Assembly (NCBI GenBank): GCA_034520625.1
Contig: JAXHNI010000003.1
Coordinates: 322,553 to 386,552 of the forward strand
Reading direction: 5' to 3'
DNA from: JAANXG01 sp034520625
Lineage (GTDB): Bacteria > Pseudomonadota > Gammaproteobacteria > Arenicellales > JAANXG01
Length of the DNA: 64,000 bases
The position numbers and the translations under genes were made by a program. Below the pieces are notes generated by a model. It saw only the letters and a list, made by a program, of their open reading frames with translations. It was not told where the DNA came from and did no database searches. Positions 17,084 through 26,201 of the stretch are shown in pieces. Each line of letters starts with the position of its first letter. Within the stretch, counting starts at the first letter, position 1.

Positions 17084-18070
17084 ATGTTCAAGAAACATGG
17101 CTTGATCCGGTCCGCGATTCTTCTTGTTTCATTCGCTGTAAGCGGCTCGCTTGCCGCGGCCGAGAAGTGGGATATGCCGCTGGCCTATGCGGCAAGCAAC
17201 TTCCATTCCGAGAACGCGGCGGAGTTCGCCGCCGCCGTCACCGAGGCCACGGGCGGCGAGATCGAGATCGTGACCCACGCCAGTGGTTCCCTTTTCAAGG
17301 GCGACGAAATATTCCGGGCGGTACGCACCGGCCAGGCGCCCATCGGTGAACGGCTGATATCCGCGCTCGGCAACGAGGACCCGATCTTCGAAATCGACGC
17401 CTTGCCGTTCCTTGCCACGAGCTACGAAGACGCCCGGAAACTATATCAGGCATCCAGGCCCGCGATGAACGAGGTGCTCGAAGAAAAAGGCGTCAAGCTG
17501 TTGTACGCGGTCCCCTGGCCGCCCCAGGGGTTGTACAGCACGGAAGAGGTGATGAGTGCCGCGGACATGGAAGGCGTGAAGTTCCGCGCCTATAACCAGG
17601 CCACGTCCCGCCTGGCGGAGCTCATGGGAGCCGTGCCCACCAAGATCGAAGCCGCGGAGCTGTCCCAGGCCTTCGCCACCGGGGTGGCGGACAGCATGAT
17701 CTCGTCCGGGGCCACCGGATACGATCGAAAAATCTGGGAGCATGTGCAGTACTGGTATGACGTGCAGGCCTGGCTCCCCAAAAATATGGTGATCGTCAAT
17801 CTGGAAATCTGGAACGGCCTGGACGAGGCCACCCGGACGACCATTCTGGAGGCTGCGGAAGAGGCGGAGCAGGCCGGTTGGGATCGTTCCATGGAGCTGG
17901 CTGACTGGTACAAGGAACAGCTCGCGGAAAACGGTATGACCGTTGAAGGGCCCAGCGACCAGCTGCAGTCCGATTTCGAGGATATCGGCAGCACAATGAC
18001 CGAGGAATGGCTGGAGAAGGCCGGAGATACCGGCAGCGAAGTCATCGACTCCTATCGCGGTATGCAATAG
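17084..18070 (+). CDS. TRAP transporter solute-binding protein (DctP family)
   Basis: This periplasmic binding protein delivers solute to the TRAP permease. It has 328 residues with a signal peptide (basic start MFKKHGLIR, hydrophobic stretch, cleavage near SLAAA-EKW at about residues 26-27). The DctP fold is indicated by LPFLATSYEDARKLY, KFRAYNQATSRLAELMGAVPT and the late AWLPKNMVIVNLEIW segment; the Arg in KFRAYN is the family's carboxylate-binding position. Substrate is probably a C4-dicarboxylate, keto acid or other organic acid, not resolved. It is the first gene of a three-gene operon. Confidence 0.92.
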   Translation: MFKKHGLIRSAILLVSFAVSGSLAAAEKWDMPLAYAASNFHSENAAEFAAAVTEATGGEIEIVTHASGSLFKGDEIFRAVRTGQAPIGERLISALGNEDPIFEIDALPFLATSYEDARKLYQASRPAMNEVLEEKGVKLLYAVPWPPQGLYSTEEVMSAADMEGVKFRAYNQATSRLAELMGAVPTKIEAAELSQAFATGVADSMISSGATGYDRKIWEHVQYWYDVQAWLPKNMVIVNLEIWNGLDEATRTTILEAAEEAEQAGWDRSMELADWYKEQLAENGMTVEGPSDQLQSDFEDIGSTMTEEWLEKAGDTGSEVIDSYRGMQ

Positions 18071-18116
18071 AACTTGAGCCGGACGGCCGGGCGGGATACC
18101 GCCCGGCCGCGACGCC

Positions 18117-18638
18117 ATGCATATTCTGTTCGCGCGGCTGGACCGCGCCCTCAACCGGCTTTACACCTGGTCCGGCTACGCCGCCGCGTTCTTTCTCGTG
18201 GCCATCGGCGTCCTGGTGTGCGCCAATATAATCAGCCGGCTCGTCTCGGGGTACGTACCGGGCCTCACCCAGTACTCCGGCTATGCAATGGCCGCGTCGA
18301 GCTTTTTCGGGCTCGCCTACACCTTTCACCACAACGAGCACATCCGGGTCGAGGTGCTGCTGAGTCACCTTCGCGGCCAGGCGCGCTGGTTTGCGGAGCT
18401 ATGGTGCCTGGTCGCAGCATCGGTGGTGAGCGCGTATCTCGCCTGGTACCTGTACCGCCTGGTGTACTACTCCTGGCTGTTCCAGGAGCACAGCGAAGGT
18501 GCCGATGCGACCCTGCTCTGGATTCCACAGACCGCAACGGTACTGGGTGCCCTCGTTCTGGTGGTCTGCGTGGTACACAGGCTGGTGCGGGTTGCCGTGA
18601 CAGGGAGCGTTGGAAAGGGGGCCGGCGGCGATGGATGA
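18117..18638 (+). CDS. TRAP transporter small permease (DctQ family)
   Basis: This 173-residue protein has four transmembrane helices (about residues 18-40, 50-68, 90-112 and 132-155) as in DctQ. FHHNEHIRVEVLLSHL between helices 2 and 3 is the family hallmark (H-I-R/x-V). It lies 46 bases after the binding-protein gene, and its stop overlaps the start of the large permease (ATGGATGA), which suggests fixed stoichiometry of Q and M. Confidence 0.92.
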   Translation: MHILFARLDRALNRLYTWSGYAAAFFLVAIGVLVCANIISRLVSGYVPGLTQYSGYAMAASSFFGLAYTFHHNEHIRVEVLLSHLRGQARWFAELWCLVAASVVSAYLAWYLYRLVYYSWLFQEHSEGADATLLWIPQTATVLGALVLVVCVVHRLVRVAVTGSVGKGAGGDG

Positions 18639-19932
18639 GCTGACCCTGACGGTCGTGTTCCTCGCCGTCCTGCTGTTCTTTCTCGCCTCGGGCATCTGGG
18701 TTGCCATGAGCCTGATCGGTGTGGCTGCGGTGGGGATGTTGTTGTTTACCTCGCGTCCCGTCGGCGATGCCATGGCGACCACGATCTGGGGGTCGAGCTC
18801 GAGCTGGACCCTGACGGCCCTGCCGCTGTTCGTATGGATGGGGGAAATCCTGTTTCGCACCCGCTTGTCCCAGGATCTGTTCCGCGGCCTGGCGCCGGTG
18901 CTGCGGCGGCTTCCCGGCGGCCTGTTGCATGTCAATATCGCCGGCTGCGCCGTGTTCGCGGCGATCTCCGGGTCCTCCGCCGCGACGGTGGCGACGGTGG
19001 GGAAGATGTCGATCCCGGAGCTGCGCAAGCGAAACTACCCGGAAGGAATGATCACCGGAACCCTCGCCGGCGCCGGGACACTCGGACTGCTGATACCACC
19101 GTCGATCATTCTGATCATCTACGGGGTTACGGTGAACGAATCCATCGCCAAGCTGTTCATCGCCGGGGTGTTCCCCGGCATAATGCTGGCGCTGCTGTTC
19201 ATGGGCTACGTGGTGGTGTGGGGGCTCATCCGCCGGAGGCGGGGACTCGAGGCGGAATCCCTCGAGGAAATCGGCACTGTAAAGCAGGTATTGCTGCTGG
19301 TGCCGGTGGTGCTGTTGATCGTGGCGGTGATGAGCTCGATTTATACGGGGATCGCGACCGCGACCGAGGCGGCGGTGCTCGGCGTCGTCGGCGCGCTGGT
19401 GCTGTCGGCGCTGCAGGGCTCTCTCAACCGGGAATCCTTTATGGCGTCGCTGCTCGGCGCCACCCGCACCTCGGCGATGATCGCGTTCATTCTCGCGGGC
19501 TCGGCATTCCTGTCGCTGGCCATGGGCTTCACGGGACTGCCGCGCGGTCTTGCCGAGTGGATCGCCGGGCTGGACCTGTCGCCCTGGATGTTGATCGTCG
19601 CCCTGACCATCTTCTATATCATCCTGGGATGTTTTCTCGACGGCATATCCGCAGTAGTGTTGACCATGGCCGTTATCGAGCCGCTGATTCGCGTCGCCGG
19701 CTTCGACATGATCTGGTTCGGGATCTTCCTGGTGGTGGTGGTGGAAATGGCGCAGATCACTCCGCCCATCGGCTTCAACCTGTTCGTGCTGCAGGGTATG
19801 ACGGGACATGACATGGGTTTCATTGCGCGTTCGGCGCTGCCCATGTTCCTGATCCTGATCGTGGGTGTGATGCTGCTGTCTTTCTTTCCCGGTATCGCGA
19901 CCTATCTGCCCGAGGCGATGGCACGTCGGTAG
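18631..19932 (+). CDS. TRAP transporter large permease (DctM family)
   Basis: This 433-residue polytopic protein is the sodium-driven transport subunit of the TRAP system. DctM hallmarks are FAAISGSSAATVATVG near residue 115, YPEGMITGTLAGAGTLGLLIPPSI and the C-terminal VEMAQITPPIGFNLFVLQG. The start at 18631 was preferred over an upstream TTG (18610), because GGAAAGGGGG lies just before it and it overlaps the dctQ stop. About twelve membrane segments are expected. Confidence 0.94.
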   Translation: MDELTLTVVFLAVLLFFLASGIWVAMSLIGVAAVGMLLFTSRPVGDAMATTIWGSSSSWTLTALPLFVWMGEILFRTRLSQDLFRGLAPVLRRLPGGLLHVNIAGCAVFAAISGSSAATVATVGKMSIPELRKRNYPEGMITGTLAGAGTLGLLIPPSIILIIYGVTVNESIAKLFIAGVFPGIMLALLFMGYVVVWGLIRRRRGLEAESLEEIGTVKQVLLLVPVVLLIVAVMSSIYTGIATATEAAVLGVVGALVLSALQGSLNRESFMASLLGATRTSAMIAFILAGSAFLSLAMGFTGLPRGLAEWIAGLDLSPWMLIVALTIFYIILGCFLDGISAVVLTMAVIEPLIRVAGFDMIWFGIFLVVVVEMAQITPPIGFNLFVLQGMTGHDMGFIARSALPMFLILIVGVMLLSFFPGIATYLPEAMARR

Positions 19933-19939
19933 GGGCGCG

Positions 19940-19972
19940 TTTCGACAGCCCTGACAGACCCTCCCCGCCCGG
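19940..19972. repeat. Partial copy of the 52-nt core repeat (right end)
   Basis: TTTCGACAGCCCTGACAGAC and the following CCTCCCCGCCC match the right end and right arm of copy A with few changes. The core and left arm are missing, though TAGGGGC just before it may be the left outer end. It lies between the convergent dctM-like gene and typA. Confidence 0.6.
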
Positions 19973-20068
19973 CACTTTGCCATCGTTATCGTCTCGTCGC
20001 TTCCGGATGCTGACGGCCCATTTCCCCGCCATTGCGGGCTCATTCCGATTACCGGTATACGAGTGCGG

Positions 20069-21898
20069 TCAGGCCTGCTTGCGGGCTTCCTGCTTGCGGC
20101 GGCTCTCGGCGAGAAACTCCTTGCGCAGCCGGATGGCAGCGGGCGTGATTTCCACCAGCTCCTCGTCGGCGATGAACTCCAGGGCCTGCTCCAGGGTCAG
20201 CCGGGTCGGCGGGGTGAGCAGGACATTGTCGTCCTTTCCGGCGGCGCGCACGTTGCTGAGCTGCTTCGCCTTCAGCGGGTTGACGGTGAGATCGTTGGGC
20301 CTGACGTGCTCGCCGACGATCTGGCCCTCGTAAACCGGATCGCCGGGACCGACGAACAGCCGGCCGCGGTCCTGCAGGTTGAACAGGGCGTAGGCCACGG
20401 CCTTGCCGGTGGCGTTGGCGATCAGTACGCCGCTCGGGCGGGAACCGATGGCGCCCGGCCGGTGGGGGCCGTAATGGTCGAAAACATGATGCATGATGCC
20501 GCTGCCGGCGGTAATGGTGCGGAACTCGGTTTGGAAGCCGATCAGCCCCCGGGCCGGGATCATGAAGTCCAGGCGCACCCGGCCGCGGCCGTCGGGCTGC
20601 AGGTCGCGCAGGTCGCCGCGCCGCTCGCTCAGGCGTTCGATGACGGCGCCCTGATGCTGCTCCTCGACATCCACCACGAGCTGCTCCCAGGGCTCCCGCC
20701 GTTCGCCGTCCACTTCCTTGACGATGGCTTCGGGGCGCGACACGGCCATTTCATAGCCTTCCCGGCGCATGGTCTCGATGAGAATGGCCAGATGCAGCTC
20801 GCCGCGCCCGGAAACGGAGAAGCGTTCCGGGTCCCCGGTGTCCGCTACGCGCAGTGCCACGTTGTGGGTAGCCTCGCGCATCAGCCGCTCCCGCAACTGT
20901 CGCGAGGTGAGGTATTTGCCTTCGCGTCCGGCGAACGGGGAATTGTTGACGCGGAAGGTCATGGTGATGGTCGGTTCGTCCACGGTCAGCGGGGGCAGGG
21001 CCTCGGCCCGGGCGGGGTCGCAGAGCGTTTCGGAGATGCCGAGGCCTTCCACCCCGGTCACGGCGATGATGTCGCCGGCCACCGCTTCGTCTACCTCGAC
21101 CCGCTTCAGCCCGTGAAAACCGAGAACCTGGAGCACGCGGCCCCCGCGCCGCTCGCCGTCCAGGCCCACGACCGTTACGGCGCTGTTAGGACGGATGCGC
21201 CCGCGGCGGATGCGGCCGATGCCGATGACGCCGACGTAGCTGGAATAGTCCAGGGTGCTGATCTGCATCTGGAAGGGACCCTCGATGGCCACGGGCGGCG
21301 GCGGGGCCTGCTGGATGATGGCCTCCAGCAGCGGGGTCATGTCGCCGTCCCGGACATCGGGCTCGTGGCCGGCGTAGCCGCGCAGGGCCGATGCATAGAT
21401 GACCGGGAAATCGAGCTGCTGATCCGTGGCGCCGAGATTGTCGAACAGATCGAACGTCCGGTTCAGCACCCAGTCGGGGCGGGCGCCGTCGCGGTCCACC
21501 TTGTTGATGACCACCAGGGGGTTGAGGCCCCGCTCGAATGCCTTGCGGGTGACGAAGCGGGTCTGGGGCATGGGGCCGTCCACGGCATCCACCAACAGCA
21601 GCACCGAGTCCACCATGGACAGGATCCGCTCGACCTCGCCGCCGAAGTCCGCGTGCCCCGGCGTATCCACGATATTGATGCGGTACACCACGTCCCCGCG
21701 CTGCCAGGCAATGGAGGTATTTTTGGAAAGAATCGTTATTCCACGCTCCCGTTCCAGGTCGTTGGAATCCATGACGCGGTCCGGTGCCGCGGCCCGTGCA
21801 TCCAGGGTCCCGGACTGGCGCAGCAGCTGGTCCACGAGCGTGGTCTTGCCATGGTCCACGTGGGCGATGATGGCGATATTTCGAACGTTTTCGATCAT
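20069..21898 (-). CDS. typA: Translational GTPase TypA/BipA
   Basis: TypA is a ribosome-associated GTPase involved in 50S assembly and stress adaptation. The 609-residue protein has all G motifs: AHVDHGKTTL (G1), RGITI (G2), DTPGHADFGGEVER (G3) and NKVDR (G4), followed by domains II, III, V-like and the BipA-specific C-terminal domain (about residues 480-605). Its ATG is at 21896-21898. It is convergent with the TRAP operon. Confidence 0.97.
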   Translation of the reverse strand: MIENVRNIAIIAHVDHGKTTLVDQLLRQSGTLDARAAAPDRVMDSNDLERERGITILSKNTSIAWQRGDVVYRINIVDTPGHADFGGEVERILSMVDSVLLLVDAVDGPMPQTRFVTRKAFERGLNPLVVINKVDRDGARPDWVLNRTFDLFDNLGATDQQLDFPVIYASALRGYAGHEPDVRDGDMTPLLEAIIQQAPPPPVAIEGPFQMQISTLDYSSYVGVIGIGRIRRGRIRPNSAVTVVGLDGERRGGRVLQVLGFHGLKRVEVDEAVAGDIIAVTGVEGLGISETLCDPARAEALPPLTVDEPTITMTFRVNNSPFAGREGKYLTSRQLRERLMREATHNVALRVADTGDPERFSVSGRGELHLAILIETMRREGYEMAVSRPEAIVKEVDGERREPWEQLVVDVEEQHQGAVIERLSERRGDLRDLQPDGRGRVRLDFMIPARGLIGFQTEFRTITAGSGIMHHVFDHYGPHRPGAIGSRPSGVLIANATGKAVAYALFNLQDRGRLFVGPGDPVYEGQIVGEHVRPNDLTVNPLKAKQLSNVRAAGKDDNVLLTPPTRLTLEQALEFIADEELVEITPAAIRLRKEFLAESRRKQEARKQA

Positions 21899-22218
21899 TT
21901 AAGGTTCAATCAGGAATAGTGGTCGGGCCCGGCCGGGCGGACGAAGGATGCTTCAGCAAACTGAAATTGCGCGCGGGCGGCCGTCCGGCGCGGGCGTGGC
22001 ATCCCCGCTGGTTTGCGGCCGGGAATGGGCTGCCGGAGTGTAAACCACCTGCCGGACAATGGAAACGGGAAACCGCGACGGGCCGGTTCCGATATGCGTC
22101 GTGTCTCTTTATAAATATTTACAATAAAATCAGCGATCTGAAGGATAATACTCACTCAAAAGATTAAGCTTGATCAGGCGAGCATCGATTATCGGTGTAG
22201 CGGGAAAGCCGCCATTTT

Positions 22219-22320
22219 GTAGGTCAGCCTTTACGGCTGACATATCAGGCGTGCAGCCTTACCCACCTGGTTTGGCAAGACCCATGTGGGTCGGCCTGTA
22301 CGGCCGACATGTCGGGCGAC
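22219..22320. repeat. Two hairpin repeats (GGTCAGCC/GGTCGGCC type)
   Basis: GTCAGCC-TTTAC-GGCTGAC (near 22223) and GTCGGCC-TGTAC-GGCCGAC (near 22287) are two small palindromes of the common GTAGGTCGGCC intergenic type, and a related stem occurs at 45613-45633. The rest of the 479-bp gap 21899-22377 upstream of typA holds an AT-rich patch near 22105-22170 but no gene that I can support. Confidence 0.55.
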
Positions 22321-22377
22321 AACCCGCTCGGGACTACCAGCCGCCCCGGGGCGCCCTGCCTCGGACGGGAACAGGTC

Positions 22378-24792
22378 TCACCCCCGCATGCGTTCGGCTT
22401 TCGGGTCGAGCAGCGGTGCCATGCTGACGGTGGCCGGGCGGCGGTCGCCGAGAATCTCGATTTCGAAACGTTCCCCTTCGGCGTGCAGTTCGCGCGGGAC
22501 GAAGCCCAGGGCGATGGAACGCTCGACGTAGTGGGCATAGCCGCCGCTGGTGACGAAGCCGACGATCTCGTCGTCCCGCCAGATGGGCTCGTCGCCATGG
22601 ACGTCGGCGTCATCGGCGTCCACGACAAGGGTCGCCAATTGGCGTGATGGGGGGTTGTCGCGGGCGGCCAGCACCGCGTCCCGGCCGATGAATTCCTCCT
22701 TGTCGAAAGCCACGAAGCGCTCCAGACCGGTTTCGGCCGGGATGTATTCGGGCTTGTACTCCCGCAGCCAGGCACCGAAGGACTTTTCCAGCCGCAGCGA
22801 CATCATCGCCCGCATGCCGAAGGGCTGCAGCCCCAGGTCCGTTCCCGCCGCGGCCAGTGTCTCGTACAGCGCCACCTGGAAATCCGCCGGCACGAAAATC
22901 TCGTAGCCCAGGTCCCCGGTGAACGTAACCCGTCCGACGATGGCGGGGCAGGGCCCCACGTGCATCCGTTTCACCGACAGGAACGGAAAGGCCTTGCGGG
23001 ACACGTCGACATCGGCCACCCGCTCCAGCAGGCGCCGCGCGTTCGGCCCCGCGATCTGGAAACCGAGCCGCTCGAGGGAGACATTGCGAACCGCCACGCC
23101 GCGCGCCGGCAGATGCTGCAGGAACCAGCGCATGTGGTAGGCCTGGGCGTTGTAGGAGGCGATCAATTGAAAGCGCTCGGGCCCGAGGCGGGAAATGGTG
23201 AAATCGCCGATCAAGCGGCCCTTGGGGCTGAGCATCGGCGACAGCAGCATCCGGCCTTCGGCGGGCATGCGGTTGGCCATGATGGTGTTCAGCCAGGCTT
23301 CCGCATCGGGCCCGGTGATCTCGTACTTGCCGAAGTTGTGCACCTCGTTGATGCCCACCGCTTCACGCACGGCGCGGCACTCGGCCGCCACCGCTTCGAA
23401 GGCGTTAGATCGCCGAAAAGTGGGGGTCTCGTACAGCGGCTCGCCCTCGGGGGCGAAGTAGTTCACGTGCTCCATGCCGTAACCCTGGCCGAAGACGGCC
23501 CGCCGCGCCTTCCAGATGCCATAGGCGGGCGTGGTATGCAGGGGCCGGCCCACGGGCAGCTCCTCGTTCGGGTAGGAGACGGCAAAGCGGCGCTGGTAGT
23601 TTTCCCGGGACTTGGCGCGGGTGTAAGGTTGGGTGCAGGTATCTCCGAATCGGGCCACGTCCATGGCGAACACGTCCCGGGACGGCTCGCCTTCGATCAT
23701 CCACTCGGCCAGCGACAGGCCGACCCCGCCGCCCTGGCTGAAGCCGGCCATGACGGCGCAGGCACACCAGTAATTGCGCAGCCCGGGCATCGGCCCTATC
23801 AGCGGGTTGCCGTCAGGGGCGAAGGTGAACGGGCCGTTGATGACCTGCTTGATGCCGGCGGTCTCGAGCACGGGATAGCGCCGGAACGCGAACTCCAGGG
23901 AATCGCCGATGCGTTCGAGGTCGGTGGACAGCAGCTCATGCCCGAACAACCAGGGCGTGGTGCCTTCCGCCCAGGGCCGGGCGTCCTGTTCGTAGATACC
24001 GATCACCAGTCCCTGGCCCTCCTGCCGGAGGTAGCTCTCACCCTGGGGATCCATCACGTGGGGCAGCTCGGTGTCGTGCCCGATCACTTCGGGGATCGGG
24101 TCGGTGACCATGTACTGGTGCTCCATGGGGTGCAGCGGCAGCTCCACCCCCGCCATGCGGCCCACCTCCCGGGCCCAGAGGCCGGCGGCATTGACCACAT
24201 GCTCCGCGGTGACCGTGCCCTTGTCCGTCACCACCTTCCATTCACCGTTCGCCTGGGGCTCCAGGCGCTCCACCATGGTATGGAGCTGGATCTCCGCGCC
24301 GTTCAACCGCGCGGCCTTGGCGTAGGCGTGGGTGGTGCCGTACGGGTCGAGGTGACCGTCGAGGGGGTCGTAGAGGGCAGCGATGACCCCATCGGTGTTG
24401 GTGATGGGGGACAACCTGCGAATCTCCTCCGGGCCGACGATCTCCGTCTCCAGGCCCATGTAGCGGTGCTTGGCGCGCTCCGCCGTGAGCTGGTCCAGGC
24501 GCTCCGGGCTTTCCGCCAGCGTCAGGCCGCCGACGTGGTGCAGTCCGCAGGACTGGCCGCTGATCTCCTCCAGCTCCCGGTACAGGCGGATGGTATAGCC
24601 CTGCAGCGCCGCCATGTTGGTGTCGGCATTGAGAGTGTGGAAGCCGCCGGCGGCATGCCAGGTGGACCCGCTGGTGAGCTCCGAGCGCTCGATCAGCATG
24701 ACGTCGCGCCAGCCGAGCTTCGTCAGGTGATAGAGAACGCTGGCGCCCACCACGCCGCCGCCGATGACCACGACACGTGACTGGGTTTTCAT
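22378..24792 (-). CDS. FAD-dependent dimethylglycine/sarcosine dehydrogenase-like (GcvT family)
   Basis: This 804-residue enzyme has an N-terminal FAD oxidase (DAO) domain with VVVIGGGVVGASVLYHL at residues 7-23 and His46 in GSTWHAAGG, the position that links FAD covalently in dimethylglycine and sarcosine dehydrogenases. A C-terminal aminomethyltransferase (GcvT) half starts at about residue 430, where tetrahydrofolate would take up the released methylene group. A role in catabolism of betaine-derived N-methylglycines is likely; the exact substrate is not decided by sequence. The ATG at 24792 is preceded by GGAA; an upstream GTG/ATG would add 14 residues. Confidence 0.85.
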   Translation of the reverse strand: MKTQSRVVVIGGGVVGASVLYHLTKLGWRDVMLIERSELTSGSTWHAAGGFHTLNADTNMAALQGYTIRLYRELEEISGQSCGLHHVGGLTLAESPERLDQLTAERAKHRYMGLETEIVGPEEIRRLSPITNTDGVIAALYDPLDGHLDPYGTTHAYAKAARLNGAEIQLHTMVERLEPQANGEWKVVTDKGTVTAEHVVNAAGLWAREVGRMAGVELPLHPMEHQYMVTDPIPEVIGHDTELPHVMDPQGESYLRQEGQGLVIGIYEQDARPWAEGTTPWLFGHELLSTDLERIGDSLEFAFRRYPVLETAGIKQVINGPFTFAPDGNPLIGPMPGLRNYWCACAVMAGFSQGGGVGLSLAEWMIEGEPSRDVFAMDVARFGDTCTQPYTRAKSRENYQRRFAVSYPNEELPVGRPLHTTPAYGIWKARRAVFGQGYGMEHVNYFAPEGEPLYETPTFRRSNAFEAVAAECRAVREAVGINEVHNFGKYEITGPDAEAWLNTIMANRMPAEGRMLLSPMLSPKGRLIGDFTISRLGPERFQLIASYNAQAYHMRWFLQHLPARGVAVRNVSLERLGFQIAGPNARRLLERVADVDVSRKAFPFLSVKRMHVGPCPAIVGRVTFTGDLGYEIFVPADFQVALYETLAAAGTDLGLQPFGMRAMMSLRLEKSFGAWLREYKPEYIPAETGLERFVAFDKEEFIGRDAVLAARDNPPSRQLATLVVDADDADVHGDEPIWRDDEIVGFVTSGGYAHYVERSIALGFVPRELHAEGERFEIEILGDRRPATVSMAPLLDPKAERMRG

Positions 24793-24987
24793 GAAGGATT
24801 CCGAAGGGCTGGGCAGGGAGGTATCACTTGTCAAGGGCCTCGCAAATTTTTTACGAATCTACTATAACGGCGGGGAACAGGTCACGTACATTCGATGGCT
24901 TCCACCGGCAGTGACGGACCGGCCCGGCACAGCCCCTTTCTCCCCGCGAGGATTCGAACTGAGCCGCTACTAAACCATCAACAACAG

Positions 24988-25410
24988 ATGAAACACGCAA
25001 TGATCCAATCCATGTCAATCCGCAGCCTTACAACCGGTGCTCTTGCCGCGGCCGCAACTCTGCTTTTCGCAACCAGCTTTGCACAGGACGGGGCCGGGCG
25101 CACCGAACTCAGCAGATTAAACCTAGCCGGCGCGGAGAATACCGAGGTCATCATGGCCGAGCTGGAGCTGCCTCCGGGTGCGAGCGTTCCGCGGCACTTC
25201 CATCACGGTGAGGAGTATCTTTATGTCGTCCAGGGCGGCACGGTGGAAACCCGGGACGGGGAGGTGGTTACCTTCGAACCGGGACAGTCGTTGCATTTCA
25301 AACGCGAAGAAGTTCACGGTGGCTTTACCGCGACGGGAAGCTCGGTGTTGAAGGTAGTAACCGTCCACATCGTCGATAAGAACAAGCCGCTCTATGTCAA
25401 TGTGGAATAG
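24988..25410 (+). CDS. Secreted cupin-domain protein
   Basis: This is a 140-residue protein with a signal peptide (MKHAMIQSMSIRS, hydrophobic Ala/Leu stretch, cleavage near TSFAQ-DG). A single cupin_2 beta-barrel carries the metal ligands His70, His72, Glu76 (HFHHGEEYLYVVQGG) and His110 (KREEVHGG). Catalysis is unknown; such small periplasmic cupins may bind metal or small ligands. The start is uncertain because no good ribosome site is seen; alternatives at 25000 and 25012 would shorten only the signal peptide. It is divergent from the dehydrogenase gene. Confidence 0.8.
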   Translation: MKHAMIQSMSIRSLTTGALAAAATLLFATSFAQDGAGRTELSRLNLAGAENTEVIMAELELPPGASVPRHFHHGEEYLYVVQGGTVETRDGEVVTFEPGQSLHFKREEVHGGFTATGSSVLKVVTVHIVDKNKPLYVNVE

Positions 25411-25429
25411 AAAGCCGTCGGCGGGAGAA

Positions 25430-25504
25430 TGGTGGGCGATGCTGGGATCGAACCAGCGACTTCTGCCGTGTGAAGGCAGCGCTCTCCCGCTGAGCTAATC
25501 GCCC
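25430..25504 (-). tRNA. tRNA-Val (CAC)
   Basis: On the minus strand the cloverleaf begins GGGCGAT and ends ATCGCCC-A-CCA, with an anticodon loop TTCACAC between CTGCC and GGCAG, giving anticodon CAC (codon GUG). The TTCGATCC T-loop is present and CCA is encoded. It is opposite to the two following tRNA genes. Confidence 0.95.
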
Positions 25505-25635
25505 ACTGAAGGGAGACGGGAGTGTACGACCGGGGCGCCGGCGGGTCAATTCCCGCGCCGGAAAGCGCTTGACCGGCCCCGGTACAGGCTATAAAGTACC
25601 GCCCCCTTGCGGGGTCGCTTCCCGCCCGGATTCAA

Positions 25636-25711
25636 GGGGCCATAGCTCAGCTGGGAGAGCGCAACACTGGCAGTGTTGAGGTCGGCGGTTCGATCCCGCC
25701 TGGCTCCACCA
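25636..25711 (+). tRNA. tRNA-Ala (GGC)
   Basis: The 76-nt cloverleaf GGGGCCA...TGGCTCC-A-CCA has anticodon loop CTGGCAG between CAACA and TGTTG, so the anticodon is GGC. The TTCGATCCC T-arm is present and CCA is encoded. It lies 23 bases before tRNA-Glu and is probably co-transcribed with it. Confidence 0.96.
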
Positions 25712-25734
25712 GATTTCCAGGAACAACGACTGAA

Positions 25735-25811
25735 GTCCCCATCGTCTAGTCGGCCTAGGACACCGGCCTTTCACGCCGGCAACAGGGGTTCGAATCCCCT
25801 TGGGGACGCCA
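25735..25811 (+). tRNA. tRNA-Glu (TTC)
   Basis: The 77-nt cloverleaf GTCCCCA...TGGGGAC-G-CCA has anticodon loop CTTTCAC between CCGGC and GCCGG, so the anticodon is TTC. The T-arm is GGTTCGAATCC and CCA is encoded. Its 3' end marks the left border of a patch of accessory genes and gene remnants. Confidence 0.96.
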
Positions 25812-25880
25812 TGTTCAGAGTGCGGTCCGTGGCGATTCGGTAGCGGATCCGGGAGTGCGGATTCGCGGGCGGAGCGTGAT

Positions 25881-26063
25881 CTACTCGAACGCGGCCTGCG
25901 GCACGCCTTTCAGGTGATGACGTTTTGCCTCGTCGATCTCCACGGTGAACGTCCGGACCAACCTTGCGACATTTTCCCGCGGCCAGTGGAGATGGTGGTC
26001 CTCGTCAAGTGAAGACCATGGCAGCTCCGCGATGGTTATTATCGTGCTGTTGGAGCCGTCTGG
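25881..26063 (-). pseudogene. Remnant of an unidentified gene, C-terminal fragment
   Basis: On the minus strand a 60-codon frame reads like protein (SSLDEDHHLHWPREN, then VARLVRTFTVEIDEAKRHH) and ends in TAG, but it begins right after a stop and has no start codon. I do not recognise the family. It is flanked by tRNA-Glu and the dioxygenase gene, in a patch with other broken genes. The rest of 25812-26201 shows nothing else. The call rests only on protein-like composition. Confidence 0.3.
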
Positions 26064-26201
26064 CTAAGAATGCTCTGATCAACTCAGACTATCCCGCGAT
26101 GCAGGCGATCGTGAGGCGGACTTGGAACACCCTCGGGATACGTTTCCCGATCAGGTATAAGTAAAACAGCGGCCGACGGCATCGGTACGTGGTGACGATA
26201 A

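Noticed and set aside
24793..24987. Possible glycine riboswitch upstream of the GcvT-type dehydrogenase
   Set aside because: No tandem aptamer-like conserved bases were seen on the minus strand; the region is a short ordinary intergenic gap.
25735..25811. tRNA-Glu as an integration site with a duplicated 3' end
   Set aside because: No second copy of the tRNA 3' end was found by eye to the right, and there is no integrase in the patch.
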